A stretch of 64,000 nt of DNA from NCBI GenBank assembly GCA_023101725.1, contig JALJCO010008721.1, positions 1 through 64,000 on the forward strand, read 5' to 3'. The position numbers and the translations under genes are program-made. Position 1 is the first letter of the stretch, and each line of letters opens with the position of its first letter. The notes beneath the pieces were generated by a model. The model had not been told where the DNA came from. It searched no databases and was given only the letters and a program-made list of their open reading frames with translations. The stretch comes from Atherinomorus stipes. Lineage: Eukaryota; Chordata; Actinopteri; Atheriniformes; Atherinidae. Positions 11,122 through 22,638 of the stretch are shown in pieces.

Positions 11122-11565
11122 CCTGCATCCCTATGCACCTGTGACTAGACCTGCATCCCTATGCACCTGTGACTAGACCTGCATCCTGGTGCACCTGCGA
11201 CCAGACCTGCATCCTGGTGCACCTGCGACCAGACCTGCATCCTGGTGCACCTGCGAGGAGACCTGCATCCTGTTGTGCCTTCAACCAAACCTGCATCCTT
11301 CTGTACCTGCGAGGAGACCTGCATCCTGCTTCACCTGCGACCAAAAACACAGCCTGGTACACCTGCAACCAGACCTGCATCCTGGTGCACCTGCGACCAA
11401 ACCTACATCCTTCTGTACCTGCAACCAGACCTGCATCCTGGTGCACCTGCGACCAAACCTACATCCTTCTGTACCTGCAACCAGACCTGCATCCTGGTGC
11501 ACCTGCGACCAAACCTACATCCTTCTGTACCTGCAACCAGACCTGCATCCTGCTGTACCTGTAAC
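11122..11565. repeat. 28-bp minisatellite, about 16 units
   Basis: Units begin CCTGCATCC and continue as GGTGCACCTGCGACCAGA with few changes; the first spacing is exactly 28 bp (11122 to 11150). Because 28 is not a multiple of three, all frames stay open and produce long artefactual ORFs on both strands. Confidence 0.95.
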
Positions 11566-13129
11566 ATTACACAGCTGTGTCAGATAAAATAGGTACACAC
11601 CAAAGCAACACCAAAACCTTCAAACAAATTACTAAAATTGTCAATAAGATCCAATAAAACAAGATAAAAGTGTTAAAACTTAACAATAAAACATGATTAC
11701 TCTGTAGGCTCTGTAGATGCACGATGGGAAATGTCGGCTCCAGGGAGAAAAACTGAACCTCTGCTGCTCAGATTTCAGTTTTTATTTGCACATCAACTAC
11801 AACTTCATGTTGGTCTCCTGCCTCTGCTACCCAGCACCATGGAAACAAACACACAGATCAGAGCGGGCAGGCCACACTGCTCTGCTTCCCCTTCATCTTC
11901 ACTCAACTCTGGATCATTTGAAAGAAAAGCATATGTACATGCATCTGCTGAGTGACTCCAGGAGAACTGCAGAGGACCGATTTTAAACCGAGTGGCCATC
12001 TGTCCGTCTCATCTCTGAGTTTTTCTTGGCACCCAGGGCGAGTCGTTGGAGCATGGAGAGGCAGAGGCGGCAGCCTCTCCTCGACATGCTGACACTGAAG
12101 AGTCTCTAAAGAAAAGAAAAGTGCAAGTGGTCATCATACCAACCCCACTGAGACTAGCTACCAACCATTCATTCAGAGGATGACAAAACTAGAAGAAACA
12201 AAATTGATGACAGAAATAGACATTTCTGGATGTTTTGACTGAAATTACTGCATGATTTTAAGATTTTACTCAAAAAAATCTATGAAAAGCACCTAGTTTG
12301 AAAATTTATATTTACTTAAAAAAAAAAAAAAAGCCAAAACATGCAACATGGAGAAATCCAATGTCCAAAAAACTCTATAAGTTTATTCATACATTCCAAA
12401 GAAGAAAAGAAAAGCAAAACTTTTTTCCAGCTGCTTTTCTTGCACTGGAAAAGAATTCCAGTGCATGCTGGTCCTCTACACATCATGTTTATAGATTTAG
12501 ACATGGATGGCTGGAAGTTAACACAAAATAAAGAAACTTTGTTTAATAGAAAAAAAAATATTTTCCCAAAGAAAATATAGAAATAATCTAATCTAATTAT
12601 CCAACAAGGTTAATTCACTATTGACAAGAGATAAATAGCTCCTGCAGCAACAAGGGGCGAAAAAGATCAGAAAATTTGGAAATGATCTCATATTAGAACC
12701 ACACCATACAACCCTTTTTTTCTACCATACCATAGCAATTTATTTATAAAAGCACTTTAAAACAGTAGCAAAGATCACCAAAGTACTGCACTATCAGTGA
12801 TTCTTAAGCATGGGGCCCAAGCTCAGGCCTCAACACCACCTAGAGGGCCGCGAAAAAACTTTACTTTTACACATGTGGGCTGCAAGGGCCGTACATTTTC
12901 ATTTTTATTTATGACTGGATGAGTTGCAATGTAGCTTTCCCCCACCTGGTGGTGGCAATTTGTCAGAGTTCAACAAACAAGCAGAAGAAGACAATCAGCT
13001 AGCTGCTTGCCTGTACTGTAGCAAATGTTGTAAAGAATTATTCAAACTAAATAATAAAGACAAAAATGGTCCCAAAAGAACCCTAAAAAGGCAAAAATCC
13101 ACTCTAATTTATTAAATACGGATTAGTGA
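11566..13129. other. No identified feature
   Basis: AT-rich with several A runs. Short frames at 11717-11986 and 12298-12580 show no domain. Sequence at 12790-13100 may be an old repeat, but no boundaries were seen. Confidence 0.4.
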
Positions 13130-13378
13130 CCTTATTCCCACACAGCACCATGCCCTTAGCTCCGTCATTGGCCGGTGATATAAACAGAAATGTCCACCCA
13201 GAAACGTCCCGACCAGACAAAAACAAAGCCAAAGAACAGATTACAGACAGGAGGAGAGGGAGATGCATTCAAACTCACCACTGCTTGTGAGTAGAGGCCC
13301 AAAGCCGCGGTTTGAGACAGATTTCACTCGCACAAGTTTAACGTTTATTTTCAGGGGGGGACACTTCGGACTCTACCT
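13130..13378. mobile_element. TTAA-type MITE, family 2, partial
   Basis: An inverted partial copy of the element at 56902-57425. It shares the GGCCGGTGATATAAACAGAA and CATTCAAACTCACC-like interior and ends CTTCGGACTCTACCT, followed by TTAA at 13379-13382. Confidence 0.7.
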
Positions 13379-13430
13379 TTAATAAAAGCTATTTATCAAC
13401 TTTCTCAAGTCTAAGAATCCAAATATTTAA

Positions 13431-13790
13431 AGGATAACTTTCTTTTTTTCAACCTGGACCTTATTTCTAGGAGTTTATACGTGCATTTACTCACCAGTAA
13501 AATTTCTGGATCACCCTGACTCTTTTGGGCGATATTTCATCGCCCTCTAGTGTATACTGTATGCATATAATGGGAGAAATGGGGCAGCCTCTTTATAAGG
13601 CATTATCTGCAGCAAGACTCCTTCATTTCATCAATCCTATAAGTATAATGAACAAACGAAGGAGTACAACCGCACAGATGACAAGATCAGCGAGCTACCC
13701 AGACAACAAACCACAATCCTCAAAACTCTGAACTCACAGGACAATAGTACTCATTCATTTGTTCATTCTACTAAGTATTGGTGATGTTTA
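13431..13790. mobile_element. TTAA-type MITE, family 1, partial (copy B)
   Basis: It starts AGGATAACTTTC directly after TTAA (13427-13430) and runs through the family blocks (CAACCTGGACCTTATTTCTA, then CACAGGACAATAGTACTC). It ends about halfway along the full element, near another TTAA element. Confidence 0.75.
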
Positions 13791-13814
13791 AAGAAACCTC
13801 CAGAAGTGTCTTAA

Positions 13815-14085
13815 AGGGACTAGAGGCAGGAATTTTAAAAAACAACCAAACATGCATGTCCCTTTTTTTCATACTAATGGGTGATGAAGCTCTAAATACC
13901 AAAAAGAACGTTTCCACCCACGTTTCTCTCCGTTGCCTTGAACAGGCTGCGTTCTGCATAAAGCGCTTCAATTCGGTGGCCGAATTTCCCGCGCTGCCCT
14001 GCGGATGTGACGTCAAATGACGCTGCATCCGCATCCCTGACAGTTTTGATACAGGAAGAAGACGGTTGTGGTTAAGTTAAGTGGG
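13815..14085. mobile_element. TTAA-type MITE, family 3, partial
   Basis: TTAA at 13811-13814 is followed by AGGGACTAGAGGCAGGAATT. The interior matches the reverse complement of the complete element at 16572-17033, including the ATTCGGTG and GACGTCAAATGACG blocks and the GGAAGAAGACGG block. The distal end is missing. Confidence 0.75.
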
Positions 14086-14951
14086 TAGGAGTTGCCAGTA
14101 GCAGATGGCATTGAGGCGAGTGAGATTGAAGAGACGTTCTGGAAGCTGAAGGATATTTTGGCTTTAATGACAAACAGCTTATCAAACATTCTTGTTTGGA
14201 CAGAGCAGATATAATTTATGATATGGGATGTAATCTCAGCAGTAACCACACACAGTAGTTACTTGTCATCCCGGAATTAAAAGCAATTACAATGCTTTAT
14301 ATCTTCCAACAGGAAAATGGAATAATTGCTATGTTTCCATTGGGTTTAGGTTTTTATTTTATTATTTTACATTATACCAGATTGTTATATTCTTTTTATT
14401 ATATTTTATATTATTTCATATCATTTTTTTTAATTATTTTATTATTATTTTTGTACATTTTATTATTATTTTTTATTTAGGTTTTTGTTTATGTTTTTTT
14501 CTGCACATGTATCACATATGATACAGTCCAAGGAGGGGAATGAAGCCAAATTGGGCTTATACAGAGTTCCACTCCTACAAGCCAAACATAAATTAAATGC
14601 AGACAAACAGGTTTAGCAGCAACACAAGAATAACAAAATAGTGCTTTGAAGGAGCATCGTTGCTAAATGAAGGATAGTCACGGTAGCAATAAATAAAAGG
14701 TAAAGGGGGAAAAGAAGAAACAAAATAAACTTACAGTACAAACAGCTGGTAATAAGTTAGCCTAAAATAAAACAAAAAAAACAGGTAAATATATAGGATG
14801 CAGGAATATATACAACTGGCAGAGTGAAAAAATATGGCTACAATATACAGCATGCTTCATGCTACATACAGATGGCAAAAAATGATCATTAGCAAAGTAG
14901 AAGTTCTTTGAATTGCTTTTTAAAGACACCTGAAGAGGATATAGATCTTAA
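14086..14951. other. AT-rich spacer
   Basis: A TTATT-rich low-complexity stretch (14330-14490) is followed by A-rich sequence. No gene or bounded repeat was seen. Confidence 0.5.
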
Positions 14952-15690
14952 AGAATAACTTTCTTCTTTTTCAACCTGGACCTTATTTCTAGGAGGTTAT
15001 ATGTGTGTTTACTCACCAGTTAAATTTCTGCAACACTTTGACTCCTTCAGAAGATATTATGTTGAGTCGTCCTTTGGCGTACATCCAGTATAATGGCAGA
15101 GACGGGGGCAGCCTCTCTATAAGGCATTATGTGCAGACACCACCAAACTGAAAACTTTGAACCTCTGAACTCACAGGACAATAGGATTCGTTCATTCTAC
15201 TTAAAGTATGGGTGAAATGAAAGAGTTTTGCTGCACATAATGCCTTATAGAGAAGCTGCCCCGTCTCTACCGTTACAGATGTGGGTATGAAAAAGTTCCC
15301 CTTTCTGCCGACTGCCAGCCACTTACCAGCGACTTGTCTGCTAATTCAATCCCACAGAGAAACGCCTGTGTGCCCAGGGGAAACAATTTCAGAGCATACA
15401 TGAACGCCCGGAACAAGGACATTTCCACACGCCAAGTTTGGACACCGTGCGTGATGATGTACTCGCGGGACAAATCGTTCAGCCAGTGATAGTGCAGTAA
15501 TAATGCACAATAACTGCACTACTTCTGGCAGAAAAAGGCGGAACTTTTTCATGCCCGCATCTGTATATGGATGTACGCCAAAGGGCAACTCCACCTAATA
15601 TCTTCTGAAGGAGTCAAAGTGATACAGAAATTTTATGGGTTAGTAAATGCACGTATAAACTCCTAGAAATAAGAACCAGGTTGAAAGAAA
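14952..15690. mobile_element. TTAA-type MITE, family 1 (copy C)
   Basis: TTAA at 14948-14951, then the terminal repeat with CAACCTGGACCTTATTTCTA; the right arm is its inverted copy (about 15600-15690). Internal inverted blocks (CTATAAGGCATTATGTGCAG / CTGCACATAATGCCTTATAG) make the element largely palindromic. The extreme right end is degraded (GGATAGACC instead of a TTAA junction). A smaller MITE is nested at 15276-15563. Confidence 0.75.
15276..15563. mobile_element. Nested Tc1/mariner-type MITE, 288 bp
   Basis: The ends CAGATGTGGGTATGAAAAAG and CTTTTTCATGCCCGCATCTG form imperfect inverted repeats of about 35 bp. TA flanks both sides (15274-15275 and 15564-15565). Removing it restores the family-1 block TTACATGGATGTAC-like host sequence. 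Confidence 0.7.
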
Positions 15691-16308
15691 AGGATAGACC
15701 TGGACAGTCCTGGACAGACTCAGTTCACTCCAGAGCTGAGGACCCCTAAAGCTGAGGTCAGTTTGATGACCTGAAGTTCTTGATAACAGACAGACAGTAG
15801 TTCATTTGTTTGTTTGTTTTGCTAAATAAAAGCCAAATTTTTAAAGATTTTGACAAAGTAGAATTGTCATTTGCAGGTGTCTCCATTGAATAATATTTAG
15901 CACATCGACTGTAATTCTTGTAAACTTTTGTCCCTCAAAACTCCAGCTTGAAGAGGATGGAGATACAAAACATTTGTGTCTTGAAGACACTGTCCTCATC
16001 AGACAGGAAATGAAAGCAGTGGATTGTAATTCAGAGGAAAAGTTTGTACTCTGCTAACATCAGTGAGAATAAGTGTTCACGTGTCACTAAAGCATGGCCA
16101 CAAGATGTTATCCCACTGGCCACACATTATAAAATCATGGAAACAAGATAACTAAGATGTGACCATGTGTTAGAAGTGCATGGAAACTGGTGGCCAGTTG
16201 TCCAATATAAATTCCTCTGGCTGAAATAAGCCCATTTTGGGATTTTTCATAGGCTACGTATGACTGGTGAACCTTCCCTGATCACTCTTAATTCCAAAGT
16301 CAATGCTC
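15691..16308. other. No identified feature
   Basis: No frame, tandem repeat or terminal repeat could be supported. A TTTG tetranucleotide run lies at about 15800-15820. Confidence 0.4.
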
Positions 16309-16571
16309 AGGTTCCATAACATCAAATTTTCCTGATGTCACGGTATAATATGATCTGTTATGCACTGATGAGGCCATGTGAATGTCAACAGTGAGTAACA
16401 AAGTCCCTGTTCATGGTCAGCTTTGTGTCTTCGTTCAAAAACAGTCGATTCAGACAGCAGCTTATCATTCTACGTAATTCATATTCTCCAATCTCCTCCT
16501 CATCCCCACACTGCAAAAACAGTCTATCGAACCAAGTCTTATATTCTTATACTCAGCAAAAACTGTCTTAA

Positions 16572-17033
16572 AGGGACTTGAGGCAAGATTAAGAAATGAA
16601 ACTCGCGACTGGCGCTTCAGGTAACTGCAGCCACGAGCCAAGCCGTTACGGGAGCGTGCACAAACTGAAGCTAATGTTGTTTACTCACCTTTTTCTTTGT
16701 AGTTACACTTTTTAGTGTCTTTCAGTTGATCTGGATCGTTTGCTGATGGCAGAAGAATCCATAACTATCGCTTACAGTGTTTGAATTTACTGCGACCGTC
16801 TTCTTCCTGTAACAAAGCTGCGGATGTAGCGTCATTTGACGTCACGTCTACAGGGCAGTGCGGGAAATTCAGACACCGAATTGCAGCACATTTTGCAGCA
16901 CACAAGCTGTTCAAGGCAACAGAGAGACGTGGGTGGAAACGCTATTTTTGGTATCTAGCGTTTATCACCCATTAGTATAAAAAAAAAATGGACATGCATA
17001 TATATTTTTTTTTAATTCCTGCCTCTAGTCCCT
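16572..17033. mobile_element. TTAA-type MITE, family 3, complete (462 bp)
   Basis: It is flanked by TTAA at 16568-16571 and 17034-17037. The terminal repeats are AGGGACTTGAGGCAAGATT and AATTCCTGCCTCTAGTCCCT. Removing it rejoins CTGTC-TTAA-AAATC of the host element. Confidence 0.85.
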
Positions 17034-17479
17034 TTAAAAATCTCAATTTGAGAGAAATATACTTGACAAGAATAGAATGTGTAAGCTTATTAATCTAGTT
17101 TTGAGAGTAAATGTCTTTTAATTCTTACTTAGTAAGTGAATCTTAAAATTGGTTATTTTATCTGGACATTAAGGTAAATTATCTCACTGAGACACTATTT
17201 CAGATCACGTGTCTTTCAAAATCAATTTTAATTGTACAAACGTGTTTTAAGACCTCCTTTACCAGTTCATATACACAGGTTTCTTCTAATAAGAAAAAAT
17301 ATCTAGATGTTAGACAAGTGGAAACTTGCTTAAAACAAGCTGTAAAAAACTCATTTCAAGTTTCTTATTAAGTGACAAACACTTAAAACTAGTTTGGTAA
17401 TGCTGATTTTTAGTGTTGTTGCTTTCTCATTTTAAGAGAAAAGATCTTAAAACATGAACAACTAACCAGAATTTCAATC

Positions 17480-18413
17480 ACTGCGTTTACATGCAGCCAA
17501 TAACTCTTTCATAACTCTTTCAAAACCGGAATATTAGCAATAACCCGGTTGCGCATGGCCATGTAAACACTGGCAAAAACCCGAATATGCTCATTTTCGG
17601 GTTTTTAAAAACCCGAATATTACCCCTGGGTTACTCCTTTTCTAACCGGAATATTTGGTCATGTAAACGCTTATTGGAATATCTTCATTGAAAGGAATAT
17701 TTAATTGTGTTCTGCGCATGCTCTTTCTGCAAGCATTTTTGGCGTTTTGATTAAATTACAGGGAGTATTTTGTACTAGCGATCAGACAGTGCTCTGCACA
17801 GCTTGCTAGTTTATACATCACCATGGAAACACGCATCCCGAGAGGAGCTGGTGTGCAAACAGTTACTTCGCGGGGCTCCATCACTCATCTGGAAAAGTTT
17901 GGTGAAGATGTGATAGAGGAAAGTTCACTGACTCCAGCCGGAGTCTGTTAACTTCATCATTCCAACCGTTCCCACCAGTCCTGGCTGAGACCTTCATCTG
18001 TCCGGGGGACTCTGCTGGAAACGGGAAGCGTGGATGTGCTCCGAGCTGCATTTTCAGGACACGTTCTCTCCTTCTATGATCCGTCAAGTAATGCTGGTGG
18101 GTCAGTACCAGCACTCCGGACTGCAGTCAAGCCCGCCGCCTCTCGCGGATCCACGGTCCAGCCAATCGGCGTTATTTTCGGCTGTAACTCTGAAACTTGG
18201 CTGGCTTTACCGCAGTGGATCCGGATGGTTCATTATCCACCATCATCATGACGTTTTCCGTGAGTCGCGGTTTAGGTCGGGATATTCCAATTGATTTCAG
18301 AAATCATGTATACAGGAGTAACTCTGTCTGCTCACGCATGTAAACGGGTTATTCCTGATCTTTCAGAAACCGGAATATTGACCTTAACCCGAATTTTGAT
18401 GGCATGTAAACGT
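17480..18413. mobile_element. CGTTTACATGC-end MITE
   Basis: The ends CACTGCGTTTACATGCAG and GGCATGTAAACGTGG are inverted. The interior has repeated CCCGAATAT/CCGGAATATT motifs near both ends. TCAAT occurs on both sides and could be a TSD. A minus-strand frame at 17881-18114 is rich in R and L but is not recognised. A PIF/Harbinger-related origin is a guess. Confidence 0.6.
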
Positions 18414-18958
18414 GGTCAATAACGGGTTTCAGAGGTGAACATCTAACAGTCTGAAACAGTAGCTGGGAGGTGGAGCAGGTTGTCTGTACTTAGAAGATCA
18501 TGAGTTCAAGTACCATGTCGTCCAAACCAATTTGACTCTTGGTAAAAGACTTCACCAAACTTCATTCAGGTATGAGGGGTTGGTGGGTGTTGTGCTGCTC
18601 ATTCACAAATACTGTCTTACATTTGCTTTTTAGCAAATTTGGGGGGAAAAAATTATATTGTTTTAAGATTTTTTTTACTTTAAAATGAGAAAAACACTAA
18701 AAAGAAGCAATACTAGACCAGTTTTGAGGGATTTTTCAATAAATGAGGGACTTGAAATGAGTTTTTTTTTTTTTATAACTTGTTTAAAGACCTTTCTCCC
18801 TGTATAGAGTCTCTATATTTTCTCTTATTTCAGGAAATATTACCAAGTGTAATTGTCTTACTGCATGGACAGATAATTTCACTTGATTTTAGTCTGATTC
18901 TTCTCAATTTCAGTGTTTGTTTTTTTTTACTTGTATTAAGACCACTAAATTTTGCAGT

Positions 18959-18981
18959 GCCCCCCCCCCCCCCCCCCCCCA
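18959..18981. repeat. Poly-C tract
   Basis: An uninterrupted run of about 21 C at the junction of the nested element with its host, and a likely assembly and length-variation hotspot. Confidence 0.9.
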
Positions 18982-19404
18982 TTTCTCCCCCAGCTGATGC
19001 ACCTGTATGAGTCCCACCAGAATGACTGACTGCATTCCTGAAGCCAAATAAAGTTGTAGCCAATCAAAAATGAAGTCAACTCAATCTCCGGGCAGATCCA
19101 ATCATCACAACCCTTTTAGTGAGGAGAGAAATCTGTCGTGCCAAAACAAACCCACCCTTAAGAAACTGACGTTATTTTTCTTTGGAGAATTGACATACAG
19201 TATGCAGCAATATCAGCTACATGAAATAGTTTTTACTGATATGTCATCACTACTTAACATACCAGACACATATTCAGCCCGTTGTACTGTGTGCTGTTGT
19301 GTAGATGAGGAATTTTTTTATTTCATTTTAGATGTCTGTTCTTGGTTTTGGATTTTCTTTCTTTTTTTTTTTCTTGGTCGTGGATTTTCTGAAATGAATT
19401 TTTA

Positions 19405-19525
19405 AATAAATGCGACTTCTAATCCAGTGCAACTTAAACAGTGTATGAGTTTTTTCCTATTTATGATGCATTTTAGGACTGATGAAATTTATACTCCGGT
19501 GCGACTTATAGTTCGAAATATATAC
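19405..19525. repeat. GCGACTTATA-type dispersed repeat
   Basis: Contains GCGACTTCTAATCCAGTGC and CTCCGGTGCGACTTATAG, the hallmark of a widespread vertebrate repeat with internal near-repeats. Only a fragment is present. Confidence 0.55.
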
Positions 19526-21109
19526 TTAGTTAATGTCAGTAATGATACTGATAGCAAAGTCGTGATTAAACTGTTTTCCAGTCTAGAAAAGGGTTCAGAT
19601 CCATATTTTATGCACCATGTGACCGCACCTATAATTCACAACAGTTGTCAGAACGGAACGGTTGGAGGAGGTCGATTGCAAAATCCAGACCGGTTAGACG
19701 GAAAGGGTGGGGTGGAGGGTGGGGAAAGGACTGGAGTTATGCGGTTGCTTGCTAATCACGATGTGGTGATGAGGGCTTTGTGCTCAAAACATTTCAGAAA
19801 ACAACCATGAGACCGGATTGTTGTCGGACCCCTGCAGCGTGAATCCAGATGGTCCAAGTCTAGTTTGTTTGAACCCCCCCCCCCATGAGACCGTGTCCTG
19901 ACATGTATTAATAGCACATTAGATTAAAAGCACATCTCTGAAAACAAAATGATTCCAAATTTTTTGGGCAACAGTGTATTTGTCTAATTTCAGATATGGG
20001 ATAAAGTTGGAAAATAAATGTGGGGCTAAAATTAAAATTATATAAATAGTTAAACGGAAATGTGTTTATTGACTGAAATCTTGCATTTTATATACATCAT
20101 TTTTATTCTTGTCAGTGATTTTCTTCTTTGTAATCTGTTATCATTTTGACCAATATCAAAGATTTATGAATGCATACACTCTGTAAAGATGAACTGATAC
20201 TGGTATCTGCAGCGAGAGTTAACAGAAGTAAAATCATTCCAGGTTTGCATAAACACACACACACAAAAAACTTCTCCTAAAAATAAAGTATATAAAACAG
20301 AAATGAGCAAAAACATGAACTATTCCACCGTGTCATTGAACAGAACTGAACCTGTAGCTGTATTTTCCTCGTTTTCAGCCATTTTCATTGTTTCCTCAGA
20401 AATATTGGAACAAAAATGTATTTTTTAACCAGACTGCAGAGTTTTTGTATTTTCCATCTGACAGTCCAGCAGACTGGAGATGAAATGGCTTCATCACCAC
20501 GTCGGCGTGTTTGACAGGCAGCTGTTGTGTTGCTGCTGGTACACGAGGTGAAAACATGAAGCTTCACTCAACTTCTGTCTCCTCGTGCCTCCTGAACACA
20601 TCCCAGCAACAAGAAGCTGAATTTTCTGCAGGACTTGGTTCTTCACATCGTCCTAAAATCCAGATCAACCCCTGAGTGGTCAGGTGACCGCTGCAGGTGG
20701 ATGGGAATATTCTCCTGGGCCTGTTTTCCTGGGATTTGCTGGAAGTGGACCTTTTCAGCTCTGGATTATTTTCTTCTTTGCTTCCCAACAGAGACAGAGG
20801 GGGGGACTGGAGGATTTGGCAGAGTTTAGTCTCTGCGGAAATGGGAGGACAGGTTTATCAAAGCCTTCCCCCACTCCGCTCCCCTCCTGGAGACACCATA
20901 ATGAGGCTGAAAGAGTTGGGAGGAGCTGTGGAGCAGCAGCAACTGTCGTCCTGCGTCCTTCCACCGAGCAGACGTGACATGACACCCTCATCACGGCTTT
21001 GACGCCGCTGTCGCCGCCCTCTGCAGATAACCTCCAGAAGCATCCGCTCACCTCTGCACAGGAAGTGATCAGCACAAGCCTTTCCTGCTAATTGAGAAGA
21101 AAATAAAGG
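19526..21109. other. No identified gene
   Basis: Overlapping short frames at 20564-21118 on both strands have no domain or splice support. The 20540-21060 part is GC-richer and could extend the candidate regulatory region that follows. Confidence 0.4.
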
Positions 21110-21590
21110 GGTGTGCACCCCCGGCTGCGGCCCTTCAAATGAGAGGGGTGTTTAGAGAATAAGGGGTGAACGGGACCCGACAACGGGGGCCCCTTTGTGT
21201 CGCCACAACGCGAAGAAGATCAGCAACCAGGAGGAGGAGGCGGAGCTTTCTCAACTAATCCAAAAAGGAACAAAGTGGGATAATCAGGTTCCCAGCGGCA
21301 TGGGACTATTCCTCCCATAACGTCATTAGGCGGCATTAAAGCGCGCTGCTTTTCTGTCCCTTTATATGAGTAAAAAGCCGAGCGGGCCTGCAGGAGATTA
21401 GCCCACTACAAGGTCTAATTGACAAACCAGGATTGCTGGTTGTCAATGAAGTGATGTTATCCCCGCCGGCTCTCTGAGAGCTCAACAAGAGAGGCACAAA
21501 AAGGATTAGTAACGCTGATAGCTGCGGGGAAAGAAGGGGGAGTTTAACTTCCTCCTCAGGAGGGTCCTTTAATTCAAATTAAGATGTTGA
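21110..21590. promoter_or_regulatory. Candidate conserved non-coding element
   Basis: Unique, repeat-free sequence with moderate GC and no open frame, dense in motifs of vertebrate developmental enhancers: CATAACGTCA (CRE-like), CTAATTGACA and GGTTGTCAA (homeodomain/TALE-like), AACAAAG (SOX/TCF-like) and CCTTTATATG (SRF/MEF2-like). A near-perfect inverted repeat, TTGACAAACCAG (21419-21430) and CTGGTTGTCAA (21435-21445), lies at its core. The call is inference from composition; conservation cannot be tested here. Confidence 0.4.
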
Positions 21591-21858
21591 GGAATGTGTA
21601 GCAGACGGCGGTTCTGCCAAAACTCCTCCTGTCAACACTTCAACTGTACGACTGCAGGGTTTTCAGTTTCTGTTATTGTTTACTAGAAAAGTGTTTATTC
21701 TGATTTATCTTGTGGTGAGGAATAGGATCGTTTTACATTAAAAAAAAAACACGTCCAAACATCTCCATCCAGCCTCATTTTACCATATGTCCACCAAAAC
21801 GGGAAACAGCTGCAGTCCAGTTTGAGTCAGAACCACAGTTCAATTCTGAGATGCTTTA

Positions 21859-22635
21859 CAGTGTGTTCAGACCAGGCGCGATTTGGGCGTGAAAATCGCA
21901 CCTGACGCCCAAAGTTGGACGCCGGGTCACTAAAAAGTCAGACGCTTGATTTCCAGCGTCTTGATGCGCGGCGACGGATGCCGAGCCAAGGTGCGTTCGA
22001 CGCATGTCGGTATGAGCCCCTCCTTTTTCTTTTTCCTGTCACCAGTCCGTCTGCACCATGGCAGACGCAGGAGAGAGAGCGGCTCGACTTCATGTGATCA
22101 ACAAAGCTAGGGAACCTCGTCATCGGGCGTCTCTGCTCTGTGTCCGGTTCACCGGATGATTCCAGGTGTTCTGACTGACATGAGTTTCATCATTTACTCC
22201 AGGAGCTGCTCTGGCGACGGGCGCTTTCAGCCGTCTGATCCGGCCCAGTTTAACAACCCGCTGTCCCGATACGGGGCATCATCATAAGCCAATTACATCC
22301 CATCGCCACAGCAGGTTACCAAACCACCGTTCAGAAACCGGGACCGGACAAAGATCACAGTTTATCCTCCTCTGTCTTCAGAGAGAGAGGAGATTCTCCT
22401 GGTTCTTCTGGGTGTTTCCCGTCCTGTCATAAAATGTGTGTGTGTGTGTCATGACTCGCTCTGATTGGTCGATGCCCCGCGTCAAGATGCCAAAGTTCAG
22501 ATTTTTCAACACCGGCGTCTGACGCACGTAACGCGCCACAGGGTTTTCGACGCCTCCTCGATGTGCGTGGGCCATTGACTTTGCATGTAAACCTGACCCC
22601 TTGACGCCCAAATCGCGCTTGATCTGAAAACACCG
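21859..22635. mobile_element. PIF/Harbinger-type MITE, 777 bp
   Basis: The ends CAGTGTGTTCAGACCAGGCG and CGCTTGATCTGAAAACACCG give TIRs of about 32 bp including GCGCGATTTGGGCG. A 3-bp TSD, TTA, lies at 21856-21858 and 22636-22638, as expected for PIF/Harbinger. It is CpG-rich with no transposase. Confidence 0.8.
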
Positions 22636-22638
22636 TTA

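Larger units (their letters stand above)
16509..18959. mobile_element. CACTGCAAAAA-end element carrying two insertions
   Basis: The ends are CACTGCAAAAACAG and ...ATTTTGCAGTG, with AT-rich arms typical of a common fish non-autonomous element. It has no transposase. Two further MITEs sit inside it (16572-17033 and about 17480-18413). A run of about 21 C follows the right end. Confidence 0.65.
16309..19253. mobile_element. TTAA-type MITE, family 4, split by nested elements
   Basis: 16309-16505 matches the left part of the element at 55663 (TATAATATGATCTGTTATGC, then ATCATTCTACGTAATT). 19036-19253 matches its right part (GTAGCCAATC...ATGTCATCAC) and is followed by TTAA at 19254-19257. The middle is missing and is occupied by the nested element at 16509-18959. 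Confidence 0.65.

Noticed and set aside
11122..11565. Regular repeats considered as a CRISPR array
   Set aside because: The units are contiguous with no unique spacers; it is a minisatellite in a vertebrate-type sequence.
11159..11592. Overlapping ORFs of up to 130 codons on both strands
   Set aside because: They arise because the 28-bp tandem unit lacks stops in all frames. There is no promoter, splice or protein-family support.
20564..21118. Cluster of overlapping 60-106 codon ORFs
   Set aside because: No recognised domain, no consistent frame and no splice signals; GC-rich sequence favours chance frames.
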